A DNA stretch of 5,672 nt, taken from Terriglobia bacterium (lineage in GTDB: Bacteria > Acidobacteriota > Terriglobia > UBA7540). Position numbers and translations under genes: made by a program. The notes under the pieces were generated by a model. That model saw only the letters and a list, made by a program, of their open reading frames with translations, searched no databases and was not told where the DNA came from. Shown here in pieces: positions 1 to 5,591 of the stretch; position 1 is the stretch's first letter; every line of letters starts with the position of its first letter. The stretch covers positions 1 to 5,672 of the forward strand of contig JASHSC010000079.1 in NCBI GenBank assembly GCA_030036915.1. Direction: 5' to 3'.

Positions 1-822
1 TTTGCCGACTACTATTCGGTCAACCGAACGGATAGGAGTAATCTCCGCAGCGGTTCCCGTGAAAAACACTTCATCGGCAATGTAGAGCATTTCGCGGGCG
101 ATGTTGTGCTCGACGATAGGGTAACCCAACTCCTTCGCCAGCACCATGACGCAGTCACGGGTAATGCCCGGAAGAACGGAAGCGGAGAGGGGCGGCGTGT
201 AGATTTTGCCGTCGCGAACCACGAAGATATTCTCGCCGCTGCCTTCGCTCACATAACCGTTGGAGTCCAGCGAAATGCCTTCCGTGTAGCCGTTGGTGAG
301 GGCTTCCATCTTGATAAGCTGGGAGTTCATGTAATTGGCCGCCGCCTTGGCCATGGCCGGCAGAGTGTTGGGAGCTATCCGCTGCCAGGAGGATACGCAA
401 ACCTCCACGCCTTTGCGCAGTGCTTCATCGCCCAGGTATTTCCCCCATTCCCACGCCAGAATGTAAACCTCAACGGAGTTCTTAAGGGGATTCACACCCA
501 TTTCACCCGCACCGCGAAACACCACGGGGCGGATATAGCAGTGCTTGACGTTGTTGACGCGCACCAACTCCACCATCGCCAGCGCAAGCTCCTCGCGCGA
601 GTAAGGCAAATCCATCCGATAGATCTTGGCGGAATTCACCAGGCGGTCCGTGTGCTCTTTCAGCCTGAAGATCCCCGGGCCTTGCGGCGTGTCGTAACAC
701 CGGATGCCCTCAAACAAGGAGGAGGCATAGTGGACCACGTGGGCAGACACGTGGATGGTGGCCGCGTCCCACGGCATAAATTTGCCATTGTGCCAAACGT
801 GCTCGTAACTTTTCACTGCCAT
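1..822 (-). CDS. ilvE: Branched-chain amino acid aminotransferase, C-terminus cut by window edge
   Basis: PLP-dependent fold-type IV transaminase. It interconverts leucine, isoleucine and valine with their 2-oxo acids using glutamate/2-oxoglutarate, the last step of branched-chain amino acid synthesis, in the cytoplasm. 274 residues are visible of about 305 usual; the C-terminal ~30 lie outside the window. Residues match E. coli IlvE numbering closely: the PLP-binding lysine is K159 in the stretch LPAMAKAAANY, R60 in HTDRL fits the phosphate-binding arginine, and E193 in VSEGSGENIF fits the pyridine-nitrogen partner. The class IV signature continues through TPPLSASVLPGITRD (209-223) and ends with FFTGTAAEITPIRSVD. 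The ATG at 822-820 is chosen because GGGAG lies 8 nt upstream and the protein begins as the family does (HNGKFMPWDAA). It is divergent from the unknown-protein/AAA+ pair. No T-box or leader-peptide signal was seen. Identification is secure; preference over D-amino-acid or aminodeoxychorismate relatives rests on the IlvE-type N-terminus (SLFEGIRCYD). Confidence 0.96.
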   Translation of the reverse strand, partial: MAVKSYEHVWHNGKFMPWDAATIHVSAHVVHYASSLFEGIRCYDTPQGPGIFRLKEHTDRLVNSAKIYRMDLPYSREELALAMVELVRVNNVKHCYIRPVVFRGAGEMGVNPLKNSVEVYILAWEWGKYLGDEALRKGVEVCVSSWQRIAPNTLPAMAKAAANYMNSQLIKMEALTNGYTEGISLDSNGYVSEGSGENIFVVRDGKIYTPPLSASVLPGITRDCVMVLAKELGYPIVEHNIAREMLYIADEVFFTGTAAEITPIRSVDRIVVGK

Positions 823-903
823 GGGTTCTTCTCCCGTTTCCCCCAGAGGTTTGGAATTCGAAGCCGAGCACGAAATTTCCGGCCTCAGTCCTCAACCGCC
901 AAA

Positions 904-912
904 ATTATAACA
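904..912 (-). promoter_or_regulatory. Extended -10 promoter for ilvE
   Basis: On the minus strand the sequence reads TGTTATAAT: a consensus TATAAT (904-909) preceded by the TGn extension (910-912). There is no recognisable -35 box at 16-18 bp, which is usual for extended -10 promoters. Transcription would start near 897, giving a leader of about 75 nt before the ilvE ATG. It is seen directly by motif; its use is inferred from position. Confidence 0.55.
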
Positions 913-1199
913 TGGGGCAACTTTGCTCCCGGATGAATTCGGCGGGCGCACCTGGGTTGGCCCATCCTGGCAGATGAAAATTGGCCTGCCCGCCGGCCGG
1001 CACATCTTGTTTCCCACTCGCAGGAGAAAGCCTGTTTCGATCAGAGGATTCGCAGCGCCGGGGCTTTCCCTTCCGAAGTTCAGGTAATAACAGGTTTCGA
1101 AAGTCCGGCCTTTAGAGTGTATAAGACCAGCATTAACCCCCACCCACCATCCCCGGCAATACCCGACGCCCTAATCAGGTAAAAGAAACTCTTATGCTA

Positions 1200-1221
1200 G
1201 CAACCAAAAAAATTTGTTTGC
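1200..1221. repeat. Inverted repeat, possible operator
   Basis: Arms GCAACCAAA (1200-1208) and TTTGTTTGC (1213-1221) are inverted copies with one mismatch, separated by AAAA. The repeat overlaps the palindrome TGCTAGCA (1195-1202) and lies just before TAGAAT (1225-1230), a possible -10 box of the rightward genes. A repressor or activator site is the simplest reading. No particular regulator family can be named, and a non-functional AT-rich repeat is possible. Confidence 0.4.
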
Positions 1222-1236
1222 ATCTAGAATGGTGTA

Positions 1237-1277
1237 GTGGCAACATAACCACCACGGGGTAGTCACCAAAGTGGTGG
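1237..1277 (+). repeat. GTGG/CCAC stem arms in the leader of the unknown-protein gene
   Basis: CCACCAC (1249-1255) pairs perfectly with GTGGTGG (1271-1277) around a 15-nt loop. An upstream GTGG (1237-1240) can instead pair with CCAC (1249-1252), so two mutually exclusive stems are possible in a plus-strand transcript. The element lies 55 nt before the ATG at 1332. No known riboswitch class is recognised. It could equally be a protein-binding site on DNA. Confidence 0.4.
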
Positions 1278-1331
1278 CACGAACAGGCCATTACCGAAGC
1301 GGGATGGACAGGGCGAGCGAAAACGGGCCAA

Positions 1332-1763
1332 ATGACATCTATGGCATTCATACGCAAACGCGGAGAATCGTACTACCTGGTTCACAACATCCGGAAGGAT
1401 GGGCGGGTACACCAGATTCATTTGGCCTGCTTGGGCCACAGGCCGCGAATTAGTGATGAAGTGGTTCGGGGGGTTGCATCCAAACATCCTTTCGTGCGGG
1501 TCGATTGGAAAGTGCTGCGTGAGAAGGCATCACGGACCGTATTGCAGCCATTCGAGCACGACTCGCAATACCTGCGAGATTTGACCTTGGCGATTCGGAA
1601 TCTTCATTTCGACCTGGCGGATCTCCCCTTGCCTCTGCTGGGGTTGACGAAGGACCGGGAGTTGTCAGACCAGTTGATCTCAGGCCTCAAGCTGCTGCGG
1701 GGAACGCTGGACGTGAAACTGCATGAACTTCGCAAGGTAAAGGCGTCGAGATTCGACGCCTGA
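1332..1763 (+). CDS. Small protein of unknown function, first gene of the AAA+ pair
   Basis: A 143-residue soluble protein with no signal peptide or membrane segment, not assigned to a family by eye. Residues 4-37 (MAFIRKRGESYYLVHNIRK, then a basic, beta-rich stretch ending LACLG) look like the short N-terminal beta module of some tyrosine recombinases and IS1634-type transposases, but no catalytic domain follows. Residues 38-70 have a mixed HPFVRVDW segment. Residues 75-137 are probably two amphipathic helices with many Leu, Arg and Asp. The frame is closed upstream by TAG at 1260 and has no other ATG, GTG or TTG before 1332. Neither ATG 1332 nor ATG 1341 has a clear Shine-Dalgarno, and 1341 (MAFIRKRG) is a plausible true start. 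It is followed after 19 nt by the AAA+ gene in the same direction, suggesting co-transcription and a joint role such as adaptor, regulator or substrate. That role is inference only. Confidence 0.75.
   Translation: MTSMAFIRKRGESYYLVHNIRKDGRVHQIHLACLGHRPRISDEVVRGVASKHPFVRVDWKVLREKASRTVLQPFEHDSQYLRDLTLAIRNLHFDLADLPLPLLGLTKDRELSDQLISGLKLLRGTLDVKLHELRKVKASRFDA
1742..1760 (+). repeat. Perfect 8-bp hairpin at the gene junction
   Basis: GGCGTCGA (1742-1749) and TCGACGCC (1753-1760) form a perfect 8-bp stem with a GAT loop. It occupies the last codons of the unknown-protein gene and ends directly before its TGA (1761-1763). No T-run follows, so it is not a standard intrinsic terminator. Its position 10 nt before the Shine-Dalgarno of the AAA+ gene suits an effect on translation coupling or mRNA stability, which is inferred. 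Confidence 0.5.
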
Positions 1764-1770
1764 GAACGTC

Positions 1771-1776
1771 GGGAGG
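1771..1776 (+). promoter_or_regulatory. Shine-Dalgarno that decides the start of the AAA+ gene
   Basis: GGGAGG directly abuts an ATG at 1777, too close to serve it, and lies 6 nt before the ATG at 1783. The ribosome-binding site therefore favours 1783 as the start. It is the strongest Shine-Dalgarno in the window. Confidence 0.7.
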
Positions 1777-1782
1777 ATGAAC

Positions 1783-2937
1783 ATGGGTGCGCGACAAACG
1801 TTGCTTGACCCGACCTTGAACAGCCCGGAGGTTCGGGAGTTTGAAAAGGCGCTTCGCCAGCGCGTGGTGGGCCAGGACCGCGCGGTCCGTCGCTTGGCGC
1901 GCGTCTATCAGGTTTACCGCGCCGGGCTCTCCACGCCCGGCCGACCCATCGTGAATCTCCTTTTCCTCGGCCCCACGGGCTCCGGCAAGACCCGTCTGGT
2001 GGAAGCGGTATCGGAGGTCCTATTTGACAAGCCGCGCGGGTTCGTGAAGGTGGATTGCGCGGAGTTCCAACACAGCCACGAAATTGCCAAGCTGATTGGC
2101 TCCCCGCCCGGATACCTTGGCCACCGTGAGACCCAGCCCCTCATCACGCAGGAGGTGCTCGACCAAAACCACACGGAGAAGCTCAAGCTTTCGCTGGTTC
2201 TCTTCGATGAGATTGAGAAAGCCTCCGATGCCCTCTGGCAGCTTCTGCTCGGCATCCTCGACAAAGGTACGCTGACCCTGGGAGACAATCGCCGCGTGGA
2301 TTTCTCGCGGACCATGATCTTCCTCACTTCGAACCTTGGCTCGCACGAAGTGACGAACCTGATGAATGGCGGGCTGGGCTTTGCCTCGCGGCAAAGCGAC
2401 GATGATGAGGAGTTGGACCAGAAAATCTACCGGACGGCCACGGAGGCGGCGCGCCGCAAATTTTCGCCCGAATTCATGAACCGCCTCGACAAAGTGATCG
2501 TCTTCCGCGCCCTGACGCGCCAGCACCTTGAACAGATTCTCGACATTGAACTGGACCGCGTCCAACAGCGCGTCATTAACGCCACCGACGGCCGCCAATT
2601 CGTGTTCCGCTGCACCTCCACCGCCCGTGATTTCCTGCTGCGCGAGGGGACGGACATGAAATTCGGGGCGCGTCACCTGAAACGCTCCATTGAACGCCAC
2701 CTGGTGTTCCCCATTTCGAACCTGCTGGCTACGGATCAGATTCAGCTTGGGGACCTGATCACCGTGGACTTCGACGAAATTATGGGCAAATTGATCTTCG
2801 TCAAGGAGGACCAGGGAGCGTTGGTGAACAGCGAGGAGGAGAAGGCCGTGGAAACCGCGCTGGTGCCGGTATCCGTGCGGTCCGCGGGGGCCTCGCGCGC
2901 CCTGGCTCGCCGCGCCAGCCGGGATGCATGCAGGTAG
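1783..2937 (+). CDS. Single-module Clp/Hsp100 AAA+ ATPase (ClpA/ClpC D2-like)
   Basis: A 384-residue ATPase related to the second ring (D2) of ClpA, ClpB and ClpC, which thread proteins through a hexameric pore using ATP. All core motifs are present, numbered from the ATG at 1783: VVGQD box 28-32, Walker A GPTGSGKT 63-70 (K69), pore loop GYLG 110-113, Walker B LVLFDE 138-143 (D142, E143), sensor 1 N184 in TSNLG, arginine finger R234 in PEFMNRLD, sensor 2 R297 in FGARHLKR, then a C-terminal small domain to about 340. The N-domain, D1 ring and ClpB middle domain are absent (ClpA is about 760 aa, ClpB about 860). LGF at 198-200 sits where ClpA has IGL and ClpC VGF, the ClpP-docking loop; ClpB lacks this insertion. 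The last ~40 residues are an acidic then Arg/Ala-rich tail not usual for the family. An upstream in-frame ATG at 1777 is less likely on Shine-Dalgarno spacing. It is probably co-transcribed with the unknown protein. Activity as an unfoldase is likely; the protease partner and substrate are unknown. Confidence 0.9.
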   Translation: MGARQTLLDPTLNSPEVREFEKALRQRVVGQDRAVRRLARVYQVYRAGLSTPGRPIVNLLFLGPTGSGKTRLVEAVSEVLFDKPRGFVKVDCAEFQHSHEIAKLIGSPPGYLGHRETQPLITQEVLDQNHTEKLKLSLVLFDEIEKASDALWQLLLGILDKGTLTLGDNRRVDFSRTMIFLTSNLGSHEVTNLMNGGLGFASRQSDDDEELDQKIYRTATEAARRKFSPEFMNRLDKVIVFRALTRQHLEQILDIELDRVQQRVINATDGRQFVFRCTSTARDFLLREGTDMKFGARHLKRSIERHLVFPISNLLATDQIQLGDLITVDFDEIMGKLIFVKEDQGALVNSEEEKAVETALVPVSVRSAGASRALARRASRDACR

Positions 2938-2976
2938 CACCTCCGCGCGTCCGGGAATTTGCAGAGATGATTCCGG

Positions 2977-2994
2977 TGCCACCTGGAAGGTGCA
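2977..2994. terminator. Weak hairpin between convergent genes, possible terminator
   Basis: CACCT (2980-2984) and AGGTG (2988-2992) pair around GGA, extendable by two pairs past a bulged C to 2977-2994. It lies about 40 nt after the stop of the AAA+ gene and just outside the stop of the opposing membrane-protein gene. The following bases (attgtctt) are only mildly T-rich. It is the best candidate in this 63-bp gap, but weak. Confidence 0.25.
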
Positions 2995-3000
2995 TTGTCT

Positions 3001-5310
3001 TCACCTGAGCCTGAGGATGCTCAGGATATTCGAGAAATCATCCGTCCAGACTCGCGCGCCCGGCGCAGGGGGAAGAACTCGCCATCCGGGCATATCTCGA
3101 AGCGGTTCCAAGTCAGCAGAGCTTCGGGCCATCACCACCCACGTCGACGCAAATTTCCCTTCTTGCGCCTCCCGGGCGCTCATTGTGAGGTCATCATTGA
3201 CCAGCCCGAACAGGCTTGCATCCTGCGCCAGGTTCCCTAAGACACCGTGGAGGTCCAGATATCGGTTTGTGACGTCAAAAGCCACGATTCCATTGGGAGC
3301 AAGTTTGGACAAATAGAGCGCCAACGCCTCGCGGGTAAGGAGATGAGTGGGGATTGAATCGCCGCTGAAGGCGTCGAGCACAATGATCCCGTAGCCGTGG
3401 GCCGGGGCGTTCCGGAGTGAGAGGCGCGCGTCGCCGAGCACAAAGTGCGCCGGCGGACCGCAATTAGACAAGTAGGTAAAGTAGCGGCGGTCCGAAGCAA
3501 TTCGCAACACCGTGGGATCGATTTCGTAAAACGTGAACGGGTGGTGGGGTCGCGAGTAGGTAATTAGGGCGCCCGCTCCAAGCCCAATGATAGCAACGTC
3601 GTCCTCCAATGCACTGCTGCGGAATGCGTCAAACACCTGGCCAATCGGGCCTTGACGCGTGTAATACGCCAGGGGTTCGCAAGCCCTTGCGGGGTCCAGA
3701 CTTTGTAGCCCGTGGGAAATGCCACCGTGTAGGAGCGCGCGGCAGTTTCGATCCGCATCGTCGATCACTCGGTACACGCCAAAAAAGCTGCGTTTGCTCA
3801 ACAGGATCCTGCCGAAAGGTCCCAGGTAAACCTGGCTGGCAAGGATCAGAGCCGCCACTCCCAAGCCGAAACGGCGCGGCCGCACGCCAAAGCGCAGACA
3901 ACAAATTACGGCAGGACAGAAGACGCCGAAGTTGTACCACATGCCGGGGGCCACTCCGCGCCTCTGCAACGCCCAAATTGCCGCGGCGACTGCGATGCCC
4001 ATGGCGATCGGATGAAGGTAATCATTCCGGCGGGCGGCCGGAGTATCTTCGAGGCCTTCGACGGGAGGAATAAGCAAAGCCGCCAAAACCAGCACCAGCG
4101 GGAACTCCACGAGTGAATTGAAAATCACCGGCGCCAGCAGGGCATTGAATACCCCGCCGAGCACTCCTCCCACCGAAATCCAAAGATAGAACCCGGTGAG
4201 GTGCCGAGGAGCAGGCCGGCTGCCGGCAATCTCGCCGTGACATACCAGGGCAACGGCGAATAGCATGAGGAGATCCACGATAAACAACGCTGAATAAGGC
4301 AGCACCCCCTTCAGAACGATTGGGATCGCTGCGGCCAGGATCAATAAGGGCGTTCGCCGTCTGACCCAAAGATGCGGGACCATGTTCCTACGCGCGAACA
4401 CCAGCACGAAGCTGAGCAGGTAGAGCGCCAGGGGAACCAACCAAAAGAGCGGAATGGCGGGGACGTCCGTGGTGAGAGCCGCAGTGACCGCGAGCATCAG
4501 GCTGGAGGGCACGAATGCGCGCACCACCCAGCTCAGGCGCAGGCGCCATGTGGGCGGTTCGGCGGAGTGAGCACCCGGATCTTCGAGCCCCTCAATTTGC
4601 GACGGTGCGCTTACAGTGGATGAATCGCGACGACGGCCGCGCCAGGCGAGCAGCATGCAGCCGGCCGCCAGCAACAGAAACAATATGTAAGAAGCGGCCC
4701 ACAGCCATGCTTGATTTCTCAGCGTCAATAGCGGCTCAAGCGCGAATGGGTATACCAACAACCCCAGCAGACTGCCGGTATTGCCAGCCGCATAGAGAAA
4801 GTACGGGTCCGGGGAAGCGGGATGCCCTGAACGCGCAAACCACTTTTGCAAGATCGGGGTCGTGGCAGACAAGGCGAAGAAGGGCAATCCCACAGCCACC
4901 AGCAAAAGCCACAGCAACCACCCGGCGGGGTTCGAAGACGGTGGCGGCGTCCAGGCGGCCGGCAGGTGAACCGGCAAGAACACCAGTGCACCGAACATCA
5001 GGGCGGAGTGCAAGGTAAACTGTGCCCGCAAAGGTAATCTTTGAACCGCATGAGCGTACGCATATCCTGCCAGAAGCGCCGCTTGGAAGAAAACGAGGCA
5101 TGTGGTCCACACCGCCGCGCTGCCCCCTAACAACGGCAGCGCCATCTTAGCGAACATCGGTTCCATCAGGAAGAGCAATGCGGCGCTCAGGAAAATGGCC
5201 GCGAAATAAACTGCGAGGGTGAGGGTGCTTGCCCATGGCCGGCTGGGGTTTGGTGCCGGCGGAGGGGAGTGCGAGTCGCGTGCTGCGACCGGCAAAGACG
5301 AGAACTGCAT
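3001..5310 (-). CDS. Membrane-fused spermidine-synthase-like protein
   Basis: A 769-residue inner-membrane protein of the fused transporter-like/spermidine-synthase type. The N-terminal ~500 residues hold about 14 hydrophobic segments, at roughly 30-49, 66-88, 97-117, 129-150, 172-192, 200-222, 266-306 (two), 319-358 (two), 372-395, 401-416, 433-448, 456-472 and 480-497. They include the family-typical LMEPMFAKMALPLLGGSAAVW (start at L48) and CHGE..HLTGFYLW (357-377). The C-terminal domain is a Rossmann fold like aminopropyltransferases: HGGISHGLQSLDP (528-540), EPLAYY (545-550), nucleotide loop GLGAG (576-580), acidic YEIDP (595-599), GDAR (626-629) and LDAFSGDSIP (645-654), ending WTDDFSNIL (755-763). 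D646 and D651 could match the catalytic-site acids of spermidine synthase, but its usual GGGDG and DSTDP forms are changed, so SAM or decarboxylated-SAM binding is more secure than spermidine synthesis. The start at 5310 has GGAAG 5 nt upstream. It is transcribed alone, convergent with the AAA+ gene. No clear promoter was seen. Confidence 0.9.
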   Translation of the reverse strand: MQFSSLPVAARDSHSPPPAPNPSRPWASTLTLAVYFAAIFLSAALLFLMEPMFAKMALPLLGGSAAVWTTCLVFFQAALLAGYAYAHAVQRLPLRAQFTLHSALMFGALVFLPVHLPAAWTPPPSSNPAGWLLWLLLVAVGLPFFALSATTPILQKWFARSGHPASPDPYFLYAAGNTGSLLGLLVYPFALEPLLTLRNQAWLWAASYILFLLLAAGCMLLAWRGRRRDSSTVSAPSQIEGLEDPGAHSAEPPTWRLRLSWVVRAFVPSSLMLAVTAALTTDVPAIPLFWLVPLALYLLSFVLVFARRNMVPHLWVRRRTPLLILAAAIPIVLKGVLPYSALFIVDLLMLFAVALVCHGEIAGSRPAPRHLTGFYLWISVGGVLGGVFNALLAPVIFNSLVEFPLVLVLAALLIPPVEGLEDTPAARRNDYLHPIAMGIAVAAAIWALQRRGVAPGMWYNFGVFCPAVICCLRFGVRPRRFGLGVAALILASQVYLGPFGRILLSKRSFFGVYRVIDDADRNCRALLHGGISHGLQSLDPARACEPLAYYTRQGPIGQVFDAFRSSALEDDVAIIGLGAGALITYSRPHHPFTFYEIDPTVLRIASDRRYFTYLSNCGPPAHFVLGDARLSLRNAPAHGYGIIVLDAFSGDSIPTHLLTREALALYLSKLAPNGIVAFDVTNRYLDLHGVLGNLAQDASLFGLVNDDLTMSAREAQEGKFASTWVVMARSSADLEPLRDMPGWRVLPPAPGARVWTDDFSNILSILRLR
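3004..3025. repeat. Alternative stem-loops at the 3' end of the membrane-protein gene
   Basis: CCTGAGC (3004-3010) pairs with GCTCAGG (3019-3025), 7 bp with an 8-nt loop. CCTGAG (3010-3015) can alternatively pair with CTCAGG (3020-3025) around a 4-nt loop. Both lie in the last codons of the minus-strand gene (SILRLR). No T-run follows on either strand, so termination is not claimed. It may stabilise the mRNA 3' end or simply reflect repeated Leu/Arg codons. Confidence 0.35.
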
Positions 5311-5322
5311 TCTTGCTTCCCA

Positions 5323-5360
5323 TCAGCAGCCATCTGATTTACGCGCTTGGAAGCTGCTGA
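5323..5360 (-). repeat. Stem abutting the Shine-Dalgarno of the membrane-protein gene
   Basis: TCAGCAGC (5323-5330) and GCTGCTGA (5353-5360) are perfect 8-bp inverted arms with a 22-nt loop. In the leftward mRNA the stem ends 1 nt before the GGGAAG ribosome-binding site (5316-5321), so folding could influence initiation. This is inferred from position only. Confidence 0.4.
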
Positions 5361-5404
5361 ATAGACGTGCGGCGGCAATTTGAGCCCTGCTGGAAATGCA
5401 TCAG

Positions 5405-5418
5405 CATTGCTGCACAGC
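5405..5418. repeat. Direct repeat copy 1, CATTGCTGCACAGC
   Basis: It differs at one base from copy 2 at 5487-5500, 82 bp away. Similarity continues loosely downstream into a GTTT..GCGG segment in both. The core GCTGCACAGC is one base off a palindrome. It is a possible binding site between two divergent genes. Confidence 0.4.
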
Positions 5419-5486
5419 TCGCTTCGTTTGCGGGAGTCTATCACACTCTGAATGAATGATTAACCCGCTGTGCCCCATATCTGTTC

Positions 5487-5500
5487 CATTGCTGCGCAGC
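5487..5500. repeat. Direct repeat copy 2, CATTGCTGCGCAGC
   Basis: This is the second copy of the 14-mer at 5405-5418. Here the core GCTGCGCAGC (5491-5500) is a perfect 10-bp palindrome. It lies about 25 bp upstream of the TATACT box of the rightward gene, where an activator or repressor could act. Confidence 0.4.
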
Positions 5501-5525
5501 CGTCTGTTTCTGCGGACAATTTCCG

Positions 5526-5531
5526 TATACT
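5526..5531 (+). promoter_or_regulatory. Possible -10 box for the edge gene
   Basis: TATACT differs from TATAAT at one base. No good -35 box is seen 17 bp upstream (TCTGTT at 5503-5508 is poor). A transcript starting near 5538 would have a leader of about 54 nt before the GTG at 5592. Confidence 0.35.
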
Positions 5532-5591
5532 ATCTCAGCCTTGCAACTTGCGCGGTGAATTGGAAACCTCGCGGGTTGATTAGGAGATGAA

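Larger units (their letters stand above)
823..1331. other. Divergent intergenic region between ilvE and the unknown-protein/AAA+ pair
   Basis: No convincing gene is seen on either strand. Short open frames here lack ribosome-binding sites and recognisable protein sequence. Contents: the ilvE promoter (904-912); a 10-bp GC palindrome GCCGGCCGGC at 992-1001; a C-run tract at 1137-1154 that is G-rich on the minus strand; a palindrome TGCTAGCA at 1195-1202; an inverted repeat at 1200-1221; and GTGG/CCAC hairpin arms at 1237-1277. Possible plus-strand -10 boxes are TATAAG (1120-1125) and TAGAAT (1225-1230), neither with a good -35, so the start of the rightward transcript is undecided. The 1180-1240 stretch is clearly more AT-rich than its surroundings, as expected of a promoter area. 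Confidence 0.6.
5311..5591. other. Divergent intergenic region upstream of the membrane protein and the edge gene
   Basis: About 280 bp with no convincing gene. It contains an 8-bp stem (5323-5360) next to the Shine-Dalgarno of the leftward gene, a pair of near-identical 14-mers (5405-5418, 5487-5500), and a rightward -10-like TATACT (5526-5531). GCTGC/GCAGC words recur along the left part. No clear leftward promoter was found. Confidence 0.55.

Noticed and set aside
106..936. Long plus-strand open frame (276 codons) across the ilvE region
   Set aside because: It is antisense to ilvE, whose motifs are unmistakable. The plus-strand translation resembles no protein family and runs through the ilvE promoter.
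892..1143. Minus-strand open frame of 83 codons upstream of ilvE
   Set aside because: It has no Shine-Dalgarno and no recognisable sequence, and its end overlaps the ilvE promoter.
823..1331. T-box or amino-acid attenuation leader for ilvE
   Set aside because: No T-box consensus or branched-chain codon-rich leader peptide was found on the minus strand ahead of ilvE.
1271..1453. Plus-strand open frame overlapping the start of the unknown-protein gene
   Set aside because: It is out of frame with the coherent 143-residue protein, and its GTG/ATG starts lack a good ribosome-binding site.
1332..1763. Remnant of an insertion sequence transposase
   Set aside because: Only the first ~35 residues are reminiscent of transposase or integrase N-termini. 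The frame is intact, with no terminal inverted repeats, target duplication or catalytic residues nearby.
2020..2982. Minus-strand open frame of 320 codons opposite the AAA+ gene
   Set aside because: It is a shadow of the strongly biased, high-GC codon use of the ATPase gene. It has no recognisable domain and the opposite strand carries all the AAA+ motifs.
4515..5018. Plus-strand open frame inside the membrane-protein gene
   Set aside because: It is antisense to membrane segments of the 769-residue protein. Its translation is low-complexity Arg/Pro/Ala-rich sequence with no ribosome-binding site.
5456..5590. 44-codon plus-strand open frame ending just before the GTG of the edge gene
   Set aside because: It has no Shine-Dalgarno, the predicted -10 box lies inside it, and the peptide has no recognisable features.
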